Notes: generated by a model from the letters alone, not told the origin. 64,000 nucleotides of DNA from Actinacidiphila cocklensis (GCF_907177275.1 NZ_CAJSLV010000050.1:62001-126000), one strand, 5' to 3'; positions 8,951 through 17,571 are shown, counted from the stretch's first letter. Translations and numbers: made by a program.

Positions 8951-9696
8951 AGTGTCACCTTCCTCGTGCGATTTCCGTCAAGGGTGTGACGGTCCGAAGA
9001 ACGCCGAGGTAACCGCAGGACGGGCACCCCGATGGAATCACGCTGCCCGCAAGCCGGATGCGCGCGGGCGCCCCGGGGTCGCACCGGACCGGCGGGCGGC
9101 CTCCGTGCATCGACGGCCGCACCCGCCGCAGCGCCCCCGCCATGGGCCGGATGCGCGACGACACGCCGGATGGACGAGTTCGCGCAGCAGCATCGCGACG
9201 TCGTGGTCAGGCAGCCAGGCGGCGCTCTCCTCGGTGATCTGCCCCCGCAGCTTGTCCCCGTAAGCCAGCGCGGCCGCGATCGCGGCCTCCCCCCTGGCAG
9301 CTTCATCGGCGGCGTCCGCGCGCTGCGACGGCCCGCGCGCTCAGATGGCCGGCGTGCTCGGCCTCGACTGCGCCGGCCGGCAGCCTGAGGCGTCCCCGTG
9401 ACACCTTCGACGGCCCGCGCGACCGACGATGGGGCACCACCCCGGGCCGCAGGGGTCTCGCCCAGCTAACAGGGCTCCGCTCGTGATGAGGGCGCCGGCG
9501 GTCAAGACACTGACGGCATGCGCCAGCAGTGCTCACCGGGGCTGTGGTGTGGGGAGGAGCCGTTGCGGTCCGGCTGCTGCCCGCCCGCGATGGGTGGGCA
9601 GCGACAGGGCGAACCTCAGACTCCTGCGCTCGGCCGGCAGGGGCAGGGAAACCGCTGGCCAGGTACGTGCTGAGCCCGTAGTCTCGCAAGGCGCAG
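8951..9696. other. 746-bp region, mostly non-coding, with a possible coding relic
   Basis: Most of this stretch shows nothing convincing. On the minus strand, about 9310-9160, one frame reads AARGEAAIAAALAYGDKLRGQ and ITEESAAWLPDHDVAMLLREL with normal codon bias. It then runs into low-complexity sequence and lacks a start, so it may be a fragment of an unknown gene. A TAGTCT -10-like sequence (9679-9684) lies just before the tRNA-like element. Confidence 0.4.
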
Positions 9697-9769
9697 CGGC
9701 GTGTAGCTCAGTCAGAAGAGCACCGGGCTCTTAACCCGGAGGGCGCGGGGGCAGAGCCCGCCACGCTGG
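9697..9769 (+). tRNA. tRNA-Lys(CTT)-like cloverleaf, possibly a pseudo-tRNA
   Basis: Seventy-three bases fold as a complete tRNA. The acceptor CGGCGTG/CACGCTG has seven pairs, one of them G-T. The D stem is GCTC/GAGC and the anticodon stem CCGGG/CCCGG with loop CTCTTAA (anticodon CTT, lysine). The T stem is GCGGG/CCCGC and the discriminator is G. Two features are abnormal: the T loop is GGCAGAG instead of TTCRANY, and the D loop AGTCAGAA lacks the GG pair. CCA is not encoded. Without T/D loop contacts a normal L-shape is doubtful, so it may be a pseudogene, a specialised tRNA-like RNA, or a structured leader of the gene starting at 9772. Confidence 0.6.
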
Positions 9770-9771
9770 CT

Positions 9772-12120
9772 ATGGACACGAACGACTCCGGCCGCAACGA
9801 CGGCCATGACGCGACCGCGCCCAGTCAGGGAGCAGCGGAAGTTCACCAGGCCTACCCGCTGGGCGAGCTGGCCAGGGCCTTCAGCACTGCCCTGACCCAT
9901 CACGACCGGCGGGTGCGCGCCAGTGCCGAGGAGCGTGTGGACCGCTGGCGGAAGGTCCTGGCGGGCATGGCCGACGGCACTCTTACCGTCGGGTCGCGCA
10001 CTCCTGTGGCCGGCTTGCCCGCTTGGGTCACCCCGCAGGTGGTCCGTGGCGGCTTCGCCACGGGCACACCGGCCGCGAGTGGACCGCTGCTTGCGCACGA
10101 GACTGATGCCGCGCATCGAGCGGGTCTGCCGGCCGAGCGCCGTGCCCTGTTCGCGCACGCCCTGACCACGCCGGGCCTCGCCGAGTTGACGGACCTGCTG
10201 GAATCAGGCTGTTACGCCGTCGAACTCCCCGAAGAGGCCGCCCTGCTGACCGTTGCCTGGCTCGCCGGTCGCGGGGAGACCGCCGCCGCGCTGGAACTCC
10301 TCGATGTCCTGGAGCCGTTCGCCGACCGCCTGCGGTTCCGACCGCGCCCGGTATCTGCCGTGCCACGATCCGACAGCGGCGTCGTGTTCCGCTGGACGTC
10401 CGCAGAGGTGCGCCGACGGTTGCAGGAGCGGCGCCCGCACACCGGCGTCGAGGCGATGAACGAGGCGCTGGCGGTCTGGAACCCCTTCGCCGACGAACTG
10501 CTCGACCACTGGCTGAAGACCGTACGCAACGGCCGCGTACTGGCCACACCCCCCGAGCCGGAGTGGAAGGAGCACGCTGCCGCGCTGCTGGAGCGCTACC
10601 ACGCACTGGCTGCCGAACACACCCGCTGCGGCAAGCACCGCCGGCCGAAAGAGAACGTGTTCGTCCTTCGGAGCGCACTGGAAGACCTGGTCGCCGGACG
10701 CGACCTGGATGCCCGGCGCCGCGGAAGGGTGCAGCACGCCGTCGACGCGATGGTGCGCCGCCGCGGCGCACCGGGTACCCCCGAGCATGCGGCACTGCGG
10801 GCACGCCAGGCCGCGGACGCCGCCCGCCCGACCCACCACGCCATCGCCCAACTGGTCATCGAGCGCCTCGCGGACCTGCCGCCCGACACCGGCACACCGC
10901 AGGCCCTCACCTTCACCACGCCGGTCACCTCCGCCGAGCACGAGGCAACTGGTATGCCCACCGGCGCCAGCGTGCCCGAACCCATCGCCCGTCTGGTGAA
11001 CCGGGCGCTGGCCGCCGACGTCCCGACGCTCATCTCAGCCGGTGTCGTGCCGTCCGCTGAGGTACTGGCCGCCCTCACGCCTCAGCTCGTCGCGGCCACG
11101 AGCGCCGCCGCCTACCCCGACCTCCGGCTGCGCCGCCTGATGGCTGCCTCCTACGCGGCATTCCGCAACCGGCGCTCGCTGCTCCTGGTCGACCTCCAGC
11201 ACCAGGTCCGCTTCGAGGAACTGCCCTGGGTTCGTGCCGTCGAGGAGCACCGCCGGTCCACCGATCCGGTGCGCGCGACGGCAGCACGCACCCTCGCCAA
11301 CCTCGGCGAACTCGCCCTGCACGCCTGGCCCGGCACTGTGCTGCCCAACCCGCTGGTGAGCCAGCTCGCCACGCTCGCCCGGACCGCGGGGCTCACGCTG
11401 CCACTGACGGAGGAACTCGCGGCGGACATCTTCATGGGCACCTTCACTGCCAAGTTCCCCGCCGCGGCCCGGGTCGCGGCGGAGCTTCTCGACGGCACCC
11501 TGTACGCGGCCTACTACGGCATCGACTACGCGGCCGTCGCCGGCCTCGACGAACCCGCCTCCCAGAGCGGGAGACGCCGGGGTGCTCCGCAATTCGTGGC
11601 GCTGTGCCACGAACGCGCCGGCCTCGACAGCACGACGTGGCTGTCGGTCGCCCAGGGCGGCGCGGTGATCGAGCAGTCCCAGATCCTCACCACCCACAAC
11701 CTCGCCCTCCTCGCCGGACCGGTCGGGGTGATCCCGCCATCCGGCTGGACGGCGCTGGCCCGCAGCGCGTTCGCCACCACCTGCCGCCTTGCCGCACGTA
11801 TCCACGGCAACCCGCGGCCACTGACGACCATCAAGGACATGGCCTACGCCTGGCGCCAGACCCTGTTCTACCTGTCCATGGCCGCCCCCGCCGAACAGGA
11901 CACCGCCCTCGCGCAGTTCGACGAGGACACCGCCCGGTATCCCGACCACACCCGCGCGCGCCTCGCGCCCGTCCTAGCCGGCCTGCGCCTAGTCCACGCC
12001 GGCGGCGACCTAGACCCCGACGGCGACACGAGCGAGGGCCGCGCACGCCGACTCCTCGGCTGGACACCCAACGGTCGGCACTGGCTCCAGGCCCAGCCCG
12101 GCCCAGCGCTCAAACAGTAA
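9772..12120 (+). CDS. large protein of unknown function downstream of the tRNA-like element
   Basis: A 782-residue soluble, helix-rich protein. I recognise no enzyme motif. Notable segments are RWRKVLAGMADGTLTVGSR, PAWVTPQVVRGGFATG near the N-terminus, VIEQSQILTTHNLALLAGPVGV near residue 630, and an arginine-rich middle. I have the impression that similar large proteins occur in other Streptomyces, but cannot verify it. The ATG lies two bases after the predicted tRNA 3' end, so there is no room for a Shine-Dalgarno sequence except inside the tRNA-like fold. Translation may be leaderless after tRNA processing, or start further downstream. Codon use is typical of the genome. No signal peptide or membrane helix is seen. 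Confidence 0.8.
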   Translation: MDTNDSGRNDGHDATAPSQGAAEVHQAYPLGELARAFSTALTHHDRRVRASAEERVDRWRKVLAGMADGTLTVGSRTPVAGLPAWVTPQVVRGGFATGTPAASGPLLAHETDAAHRAGLPAERRALFAHALTTPGLAELTDLLESGCYAVELPEEAALLTVAWLAGRGETAAALELLDVLEPFADRLRFRPRPVSAVPRSDSGVVFRWTSAEVRRRLQERRPHTGVEAMNEALAVWNPFADELLDHWLKTVRNGRVLATPPEPEWKEHAAALLERYHALAAEHTRCGKHRRPKENVFVLRSALEDLVAGRDLDARRRGRVQHAVDAMVRRRGAPGTPEHAALRARQAADAARPTHHAIAQLVIERLADLPPDTGTPQALTFTTPVTSAEHEATGMPTGASVPEPIARLVNRALAADVPTLISAGVVPSAEVLAALTPQLVAATSAAAYPDLRLRRLMAASYAAFRNRRSLLLVDLQHQVRFEELPWVRAVEEHRRSTDPVRATAARTLANLGELALHAWPGTVLPNPLVSQLATLARTAGLTLPLTEELAADIFMGTFTAKFPAAARVAAELLDGTLYAAYYGIDYAAVAGLDEPASQSGRRRGAPQFVALCHERAGLDSTTWLSVAQGGAVIEQSQILTTHNLALLAGPVGVIPPSGWTALARSAFATTCRLAARIHGNPRPLTTIKDMAYAWRQTLFYLSMAAPAEQDTALAQFDEDTARYPDHTRARLAPVLAGLRLVHAGGDLDPDGDTSEGRARRLLGWTPNGRHWLQAQPGPALKQ

Positions 12121-12467
12121 CCCGCGCCCGGGACCATCCCGCCGCCCCGGGGACCGCGCCCGACGGCATATGGTCTTCCGGCGGACGCGGTGGACGCAGC
12201 CAGCCATGGTGTGGCTGCGGTACGCCGACGTGGATCTGACCGACGCGGTGGCCGAATGCCCTGTGACCGTCGCCGCCCGCCCTCGCATTTTCACAAGCCG
12301 CTCAGGCACGCCAGTCCTTGAGAGCGTACTTGGGGGAATGCCGACGGATCAGGTGCGGGTGACTTCGCGGCGGGGGGTCGTCCCCCCGACGCAGCCCATT
12401 CCGTCGGTAGTCCGTATAAGGACAGGGGTGAAGGGTGCGGGGTGCCGCCGCGGTGGGCGGGGTGGGG
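12121..12467. other. 347-bp gap without a clear gene
   Basis: On the minus strand a short frame ends [14 protein letters not shown] at 12302. It may be the tail of a lost gene, but it lacks a start. Otherwise nothing is supported. Confidence 0.4.
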
Positions 12468-12931
12468 TCAGCGCTCGGTCTTCGGGGGGCGCTGCATGAG
12501 CTGCGCCGCGGCCGCGTCGAGGCTGATGCCCTGGTGCAGGACGGCGGTGACGACGGCGGTGATGGCATCTCGACGTTGTGAACGCTGGCGCGTTCGAGGA
12601 TCGCCTCAGCGGACTTGACGCCTTCGGCGGTGGTGCGGGTGGCGGCAGCAGCCTGTGCCACGGTCCGGCCGTCGCCGGGGTACCAGCCGAAGGTGCGGTT
12701 GCGGGACAGCGGCGAGGTACAGGTGGCGACCAGGTCGCCGAGGCCGGACAGGCCGGCGAGGGTGGCGGGACCGGCACCCAGGGCGGTGGCCAGGCGGGTG
12801 GTCTCGGCCAGGCCGCGGCGGGTGATGAGCATCGCCGAAGTGTTGGACCCCAGGCCCCTGCCGGTGGCAATGCCGACGGCCAGGGCGATGACGTTCTTCA
12901 CAGCGCCGCCAAGCTCGCTTATCTCGGGTCG
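12468..12931 (-). pseudogene. gpsA: glycerol-3-phosphate dehydrogenase (NAD(P)+) C-terminal fragment
   Basis: The frame reads [57 protein letters not shown] and [21 protein letters not shown]. These are the substrate-binding lysine segment and helical C-terminal domain of GpsA. A single-base loss at VEMP shifts the frame. The true ending ([30 protein letters not shown], stop at 12468) follows in the next frame. The N-terminal NAD-binding Rossmann half is missing, so this is a double-damaged relic, probably left after recombination. Confidence 0.85.
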
Positions 12932-13019
12932 CCGCAACGTCTCTGCAGGTCAAGCTTGTGCAGCAGTCTGAGGGACGTGAGGCACGTTGTGTAGGCCCAA
13001 GATCCGGACGTGGCGGGTT

Positions 13020-13685
13020 TCAGGTGGCGGTGCCGGGGGCTGGGGCCTGGCCGACGAGGTAGATCCGGTTGCGGAGTTCCGTCTCGGCCCAGTCCAGGTC
13101 AACTCGTAGGTCGAGCCACACCTGGTCCTTGCGTTTGTCGGGCTGGTCGAGTCTGACGGCGACCCAGGTGAACGCGCCCTGGAGGATCTCCCGTTTGCCA
13201 CCGGGACTGGTCACGGAGAGCGCGAAGGACAGGGCGATGCCGGCCCGGGTGACGATCATGTGGCGCTCATCGTCCGGTTGGGGGCGGCCTCCGGTGAGGT
13301 AGCGAGGAACGTCGAGGACCTTGATCCACTCCAGAACCGCTCCCGGGACCTGTTCGTCCAAGATCCGCGCGATGGAGTCGCGCACTGCGACGGCGGGCTG
13401 TTCATCGAGCCAGTCCAGCCAGTGCTCGGAATCTGTGAGCTTGGCGAAGTCGTCCTTGGGCGGGCCGTAGTTCGGATTCTCCACGAACTCGCCAGTCAGC
13501 TTCCCGTCCTCGCCAACCCGCCAGACACCCTGGACGGCTTCCCCGGGGACGTAGCCGTTGGGGTCGCCGATGAGGTCAGGATCGATCTCCGCAACCGACC
13601 CGCCCGGGTTCGCAGCCGCCTCCGCAACGAGCTCGGGCGGAGGCGACTGCAGGATGCGACGCCGCTCCTCCGATATGTCCCCCAT
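13020..13685 (-). CDS. hypothetical protein
   Basis: A 221-residue soluble protein starting MGDISEERRRILQSPPPEL. It has an acidic N-terminal region with a GYVPGEAVQGVWRVGEDGKLTG beta segment, then SEHWLDWLDEQPAVAVRDSI, and ends with a domain containing VWLDLRVDLDWAETELRNRIYL. I do not recognise it. It sits beside the DUF6262/recombinase relics and may be cargo of that former element. Intact codon bias and a clean end suggest that it is still a gene. The ATG at 13685 overlaps the shifted reading frame of the upstream relic. Confidence 0.6.
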   Translation of the reverse strand: MGDISEERRRILQSPPPELVAEAAANPGGSVAEIDPDLIGDPNGYVPGEAVQGVWRVGEDGKLTGEFVENPNYGPPKDDFAKLTDSEHWLDWLDEQPAVAVRDSIARILDEQVPGAVLEWIKVLDVPRYLTGGRPQPDDERHMIVTRAGIALSFALSVTSPGGKREILQGAFTWVAVRLDQPDKRKDQVWLDLRVDLDWAETELRNRIYLVGQAPAPGTAT

Positions 13686-13689
13686 GTGA

Positions 13690-14369
13690 GCACCCCTTCG
13701 CCTGGTTCGTCCGAGGAGGTCAGCACCGCCCCGCCTGGGGCATATTTCCATGGCCGCTGTCGGCCGAGGTCCCAGGGGCTGGATTGAAGCCGGTTCTCGT
13801 TGCGGATCATGCGGCGGAGGCTGGTGCGGGCGGCGGCGAGGTCGTCCTCCAACCCGGTGACTCGCTGCCGGAGCTCCGCGTACTCCCGTGGTCGCTTGCC
13901 GTTCCGCCGCGGACAGTCGCATGTTCTCCTCGGTGAGCTCGTTGACGCGGTCGACCAGGTCGTGGTTGCCGAGCTGTTGAACCTGCTGTCCGAGATAAAT
14001 ACGGGCCTGTTCCCGCAGCTGGCCGCTCTCGGTTCGGAGCCGCTTGATCTCCTGGCGAGCGAGAAGCAGACCGGTCTGCTCGCTGGCAGTGGAGACCTTC
14101 CGTCCGCTCTGCTGGTCCTGGTGGCCCTGGGCCGCCTGGCGAGCCCGCGCCTGGTCGATGCGTTCGCGCGGGCCGGGCGCATAGACGAGCCAGTTGGAGA
14201 CGCCTGCCTCGCGGGCGACCATCGCGAAGGTGATGCGTCGGCTGTCGCGGAGCATGTCCTGGACGGCCTTGAGGACGCGTCCGCGTTTCTCGGTGCTGTC
14301 CCGCTGACGTGCGGCATTGAGGACCTCTACGGGCGTCCTGGAGAGCTTCACGGACGTCTCAGCAGGCAT
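13690..14369 (-). pseudogene. DUF6262-like recombinase partner, frameshifted
   Basis: The ATG at 14369 begins a basic helical protein (VLNAARQRDSTEKRGRVLKA, ITFAMVAREAGVSNWLVY) with a helix-turn-helix-like N-terminus and a long coiled coil (EIKRLRTESGQLREQARI, ELTEENMRL). Near 13895 the frame changes, and the family-typical ending YAELRQRVTGLEDDLAAAR TSLRRMIRNEN continues in the next frame. Small proteins of this kind accompany Tn554-like tyrosine recombinases. Its start overlaps the 3' end of the recombinase fragment by 22 bp, as in intact elements. The frameshift makes it a probable pseudogene. Confidence 0.65.
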
Positions 14370-14645
14370 CCGGGGTCTCCCTCCGGGGTCGCGATCAGGG
14401 GCAGCAACTTGTGGTCCCGGGTTGCGCGGACGTTGCGTAGGACCGCGCTGGCTTCCTCGATTTCCTGGCGTTCGTCCTTGGGGAGGCTGCCGAGCCGGTC
14501 GCGCATGGTGTCGGCGACGTTCGTGAACGCGGTGATCTGGTCGGCGAGGTTGCGGACGACGAAGTCGTCGGCGTCCATGGCCTTGCCGGTCTCGCGGTCG
14601 GCCCGCAGGTCGTTTAATGGTGCAGTCGGGTACGGGAACCCTCCG
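14348..14645 (-). pseudogene. tyrosine recombinase (site-specific integrase) C-terminal fragment
   Basis: The frame contains DLRADRETGKAMDADDFVVR, NLADQITAFTNVADTMRDR, LPKDERQEIEEASAVLRNVR and a basic tail ending at 14348. This matches the C-terminal extension of the large actinobacterial phage-type integrases found with DUF6262 proteins. The catalytic core (R...HxxR...Y) is absent. Coding sense stops near 14645, where unrelated hydrolase sequence begins. This is one broken half of a former transposon's recombination module. Confidence 0.65.
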
Positions 14646-14658
14646 AATGGGTCGGAGC

Positions 14659-15122
14659 TCAGCGGTCGGTGAACTTGGTGACCGAGGCCAGGAACTGGGC
14701 CAGGTGGGGTCCGAAGTCTGGACGGGGTGGCTCTGGGCAGCCGGGGAGTTCGTCGCTGTCGGGCTGGAGTCGTCGGAACCGATCGACAGTGTGTCGTTGA
14801 TGGATCGGGTTCTCCGGGACTGAGGGGAGCACGCTGATCGGCATCTTGAGCGTCGCCAGTTCGGCGTCGGTGACGCCTCGCAGGGTCTGCCCGTCCAGCA
14901 GTGCCCGGATGATCTGGTCGGAGGCGCCGAGGCCGGTCAGGCCGATGCGGGTGCGGGAGTCCACTGCGGGGTCGCCTGCGGTTGCGGGCCATGCCAGCAA
15001 CAGTCTTTCGATCCGGTCCGGGATGGCCGATGCGAGGCGAACGGCCACCGAGCACCCGTTTGATCCGGCCACCACGGAGACAGGATGGCCGGACAGGGCC
15101 GGGGCGAGGTAGGGGCCTCCCC
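14659..15122 (-). pseudogene. alpha/beta hydrolase fragment
   Basis: The frame reads VSVVAGSNGCSVAVRLAS, PDRIERLLLAWPATAGD, GVTDAELATLKMPISVLPS and ends VTKFTDR with a stop at 14659. GSNGCS is the nucleophile elbow (GxSxG variant), and the LKMPxxVLP strand precedes the acid residue. The N-terminal part with the oxyanion loop is cut off at 15122, exactly where the IS3-like element begins, so the insertion sequence probably disrupted it. The downstream end abuts the integrase relic. Confidence 0.7.
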
Positions 15123-15183
15123 CTGAGTGGTGGACACGCTGATACTGGATCTGCTTGATCCGGAGGAAGCGAGAAGACCGCCG

Positions 15184-15528
15184 ATGGCGATGAAGGACTA
15201 CTCGGACGAGTTCAAGGCCGATGCCGTGGCTCTGTACGAGTCCACACCCGGGGCGATCTACAAGAGCATCGCTGCTGACCTGGGCGTCAACCGGGCGACC
15301 CTGCGTGAGTGGGTGCTGCGGGACCGCGAACGCCGCGGCGTCACCGCCACGGCTGCAAAGCCGGACGTCCAATCGGGGACGGCGGTGCTGTCCGACGCTC
15401 CAGACGAACGGATCCGGCAGCTGGAGGCGAGGGTGGCCGAACGCGAGGCGAGTGAGCGCAATCTCGCCACCGAGGGGGACATCCTCCGCAAGGCGGCCAA
15501 GTATTTCGCCGGAGAGTCGAACTGGTGA
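15184..15528 (+). CDS. IS3-family OrfA (transposase helix-turn-helix subunit)
   Basis: A 114-residue protein counted from the ATG at 15184. The N-terminal HTH reads KDYSDEFKADAVALYES and IAADLGVNRATLREWV. A leucine-zipper-like helix (RIRQLEARVAEREASERNLA) and the family ending DILRKAAKYFAGESNW follow. It binds IS ends together with OrfB. It overlaps orfB by 4 bp (GTGA), replacing the usual -1 slippage arrangement. OrfA itself looks intact. Confidence 0.85.
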   Translation: MAMKDYSDEFKADAVALYESTPGAIYKSIAADLGVNRATLREWVLRDRERRGVTATAAKPDVQSGTAVLSDAPDERIRQLEARVAEREASERNLATEGDILRKAAKYFAGESNW

Positions 15529-16074
15529 GGAGTCGCTTCCAGTTCGTTGACGACCACCGGAACACCTACGAGGTGAAGCGGCTCTGCGAGGTCCTGGACG
15601 TGAACCGGTCCAGCTACTACACCGGACCCGGCAGCCACACCTGTCCCGGACCTGTTCCAACGGGACTTCACCGCCACCGAGCCCGGGCGCAAATACATGG
15701 GCGACATCACCTATCTCCCCCTGGAACATGGAGAGTTCCTCTACCTCGCGACCCGGCTGGGCTGCTTCAGCCGCAACGTCGTCGGCTGGTCCATCGCCAG
15801 CCCCATGCGCACCTGCCTGGTCACCGACGCACTGCGGATGGCCGCCGCGACCCGCGGCCGCCTGGACGGCGCGGTATTCCACTCCGACCACGGAGCCCAG
15901 TACGGCTCCAGGGCCTTCGCCGGCCTCTGCGACCAGCTCGGGGTCACACGGTCGCTGGGCGCGGTCGGCACCAGCGCCGACAACGCGGCCTGCGAAAGCT
16001 TCCACGCCTCCCTGAAACGCGAGACCCTCCAGGGCGCCCACGACTACAGCGACGCCGACACCCGCCCCGGCACT
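15525..16074 (+). pseudogene. IS3-family OrfB transposase with internal deletion
   Basis: The start at 15525 reads RFQFVDDHRNTYEVKRLCEV and LDVNRSSYY. The frame then jumps to PDLFQRDFTATEPGRKYMGD, with the region between (HTH_21 part) deleted near 15640. The catalytic triad residues survive: Asp in MGDITYLP, Asp in HSDHG and Glu in ACESFHASLKRE. After AHDYSDAD the IS3 sequence ends. The deletion and lost C-terminus make it nonfunctional. Confidence 0.8.
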
Positions 16075-16185
16075 TCGCCGGCGGCCACCTTCGACCTCGC
16101 CGACACAATCATCACCGTGCGCAGCCTGATACGCCGGTCCTGGACAACTCACCGCTGGGACGAACGCCTGAACCGACGACCGTGA
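16075..16185 (+). pseudogene. IS5-like transposase C-terminal fragment fused to IS3 orfB
   Basis: The last 36 codons (AATFDLADTIITVRSLIRRS, WTTHRWDERLNRRP, stop) do not fit an IS3 orfB. They resemble the helical end of actinobacterial IS5-type transposases (LIRRAWTxxRWDxRPxRRP). This is an in-frame join of two different transposases, presumably by deletion between neighbouring elements. The family call rests on a short motif. Confidence 0.45.
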
Positions 16186-16189
16186 TCCT

Positions 16190-17059
16190 TCAGCCCCGCT
16201 CCGCCTTTGGCAGATCGGCGGAGAGGAAGGGAGCAAGAAGCGCGAACAATGCGTCGGGGCGGTCGAGGGGGATGATGTGGCCGCAGTCCTGGAGATGGTG
16301 TCCGACCAGGTCATCAGCGATGGGACGGAGTTGGCGTTCGAGCCCGGTGCCGACGGGGTGAGAGCCGACGGTCATGGTGGGCATCGTCAGACGAGCCGTC
16401 GCGACGGCGTCCTGTATCTGCTGCGCGCTGGTGGGCAGTGCCCGGTAATAGGAGAACGCGCAGCGCAGGGCATCGCTCCCGGTGTACGCGTGGACGAAAG
16501 CCGCACGGATGTCGTCGGGTACTCCTCGCCCGAGCGTCCCCGAGTCGAGGAACCAGTCGATGTACGGGGCTTCGTTGCCGGCCAGGACGGTCTCGGCGAG
16601 GCCGGGGACGGCGTGGAAGCCGAACCACCACGGGGCGCCGCCCGCCATGACGTGTTCTGCTCCGGGCAGGCGGCCTAGCAGCGCCTCCATCACGACCAGG
16701 CGCCGGACGAGGCCGGGGCGGCGCAGCGCGAGCAGGACGGCGGGGGCGGTGCCCGCGTCGATGCCGACCACTGCGGCCGAGGGCTCGCCGAGTGCGTCGA
16801 GCAGCCCTTCGGCGTCGGTGGCGAGGGTCCCTGCGTCGTAGCCCTCGACGGCTCGTGTACTGGCACCGAAGCCTCGCAGGTCCGGGGCGATGACCCGGTA
16901 CTGCCCGGCCAGTCGGCCCATGATGCCGCTCCAGAGCTGCCAGGTGTGCGGGAAGCCGTGCAGCAGGAGAACCGCAGGTCCCTCCCCGGCGATTGCGACG
17001 TTGAGTTGGACGCCGTTCGTCGCGACGCGGCGCAGGTGGTGTGCGGTGGTGGCGGGCAT
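16190..17059 (-). CDS. alpha/beta hydrolase, epoxide hydrolase/dehalogenase-like
   Basis: A 289-residue enzyme. The oxyanion loop HGFP (34-37) is followed by the nucleophile elbow GIDAGT with Asp101 in place of the usual serine, as in epoxide hydrolases and haloalkane dehalogenases. The lid runs roughly 135-215. The catalytic His lies in CGHIIPLDRPD. The ATG at 17059 has a GGAAGGAG site; a longer frame to 17095 would run into the operator. It is divergent from an HxlR regulator, with three GGTNACC elements between them, so it is the likely target of that regulator. Confidence 0.85.
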   Translation of the reverse strand: MPATTAHHLRRVATNGVQLNVAIAGEGPAVLLLHGFPHTWQLWSGIMGRLAGQYRVIAPDLRGFGASTRAVEGYDAGTLATDAEGLLDALGEPSAAVVGIDAGTAPAVLLALRRPGLVRRLVVMEALLGRLPGAEHVMAGGAPWWFGFHAVPGLAETVLAGNEAPYIDWFLDSGTLGRGVPDDIRAAFVHAYTGSDALRCAFSYYRALPTSAQQIQDAVATARLTMPTMTVGSHPVGTGLERQLRPIADDLVGHHLQDCGHIIPLDRPDALFALLAPFLSADLPKAERG

Positions 17060-17075
17060 GACGGCTCCTTCCGGA

Positions 17076-17110
17076 TGGTTACCATTGGTGACCACAGAAC
17101 GATAGGTAAC
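17076..17110. promoter_or_regulatory. HxlR-type operator with repeated GGTNACC elements
   Basis: GGTTACC (17076-17082), GGTGACC (17086-17092) and GGTAACC (17104-17110) lie between the divergent hydrolase and HxlR genes. GGTTACC and GGTAACC are exact inverted copies. The same element recurs beside the second HxlR gene (63180-63196). Confidence 0.6.
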
Positions 17111-17160
17111 CGTCTGACCGCTGCCCAGACGGCACTTTCAGGGAAGGTGGTGAGCCACAG

Positions 17161-17571
17161 GTGACCACCCAAGAAGCCCGGACCGGCGGTCGCGGGGTGC
17201 GCGGCGATCTGTTCGATCCTCGGTGCCCGACGCGGCAGTTGCTGGACCGCATCGGTACGAAGTGGACGTCCATGGCCGTCAAGACGCTCGCCGATGCCGC
17301 ACCGGACGAGGTGCGCTTCGCGGAGCTGAGACGCCGGATGCCCGGCGTCTCGCAGAAGATGCTGTCCGTGACGCTGCGAAGCCTGACCCGTGACGGGCTG
17401 GTGTCGCGCCGGGTCGAACCGGCCGTGCCGCCACGGGTCTTCTACCGACTCACCGGACTCGGGCTGTCTCTGGAAGCCGCGCTTGCGGGGCTGCGGACCT
17501 GGGCGGAGGAGCACATGGCCGAGATCGACCGTGCCAACGAAGCCGCCGACCAGGACGCCGAAGAGGGGTAG
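17161..17571 (+). CDS. HxlR family transcriptional regulator
   Basis: A 136-residue winged-helix protein. It has the CPTRQLL-type N-terminal cysteine motif (here DPRCPTRQLLDRIGTKWTSM), the recognition core FAELRRRMPGVSQKMLSVTLRSL, then DGLVSRR and the wing ending VFYRLTGLG. HxlR proteins often sense thiol-reactive or electrophilic compounds through this cysteine. It is transcribed away from the hydrolase gene across the GGTNACC operator and probably controls both directions. GTG start at 17161. Confidence 0.92.
   Translation: MTTQEARTGGRGVRGDLFDPRCPTRQLLDRIGTKWTSMAVKTLADAAPDEVRFAELRRRMPGVSQKMLSVTLRSLTRDGLVSRRVEPAVPPRVFYRLTGLGLSLEAALAGLRTWAEEHMAEIDRANEAADQDAEEG

Larger units (their letters stand above)
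15123..16185 (+). mobile_element. IS3-family insertion sequence remnant with IS5-like 3' end
   Basis: The element begins near CTGAGTGGTGGACACGCTG at 15123-15142, breaking a hydrolase gene. It holds orfA, an internally deleted orfB, and a 3' segment from a different transposase. No inverted copy of the left end was found near 16185, so the right end has been lost or replaced. It is not expected to move by itself. Confidence 0.7.

Noticed and set aside
8986..8992. ECF41 autoregulatory promoter (CGTCACA) in front of the sigma gene
   Set aside because: No CGTC box occurs at the required distance; the base pattern 16 bases downstream is CACG.
12302..12937. A complete 211-residue gene in the gpsA region
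   Set aside because: The second half is out of frame with respect to the real GpsA ending, which lies in the next frame, so it is a frameshifted relic and not a new gene.
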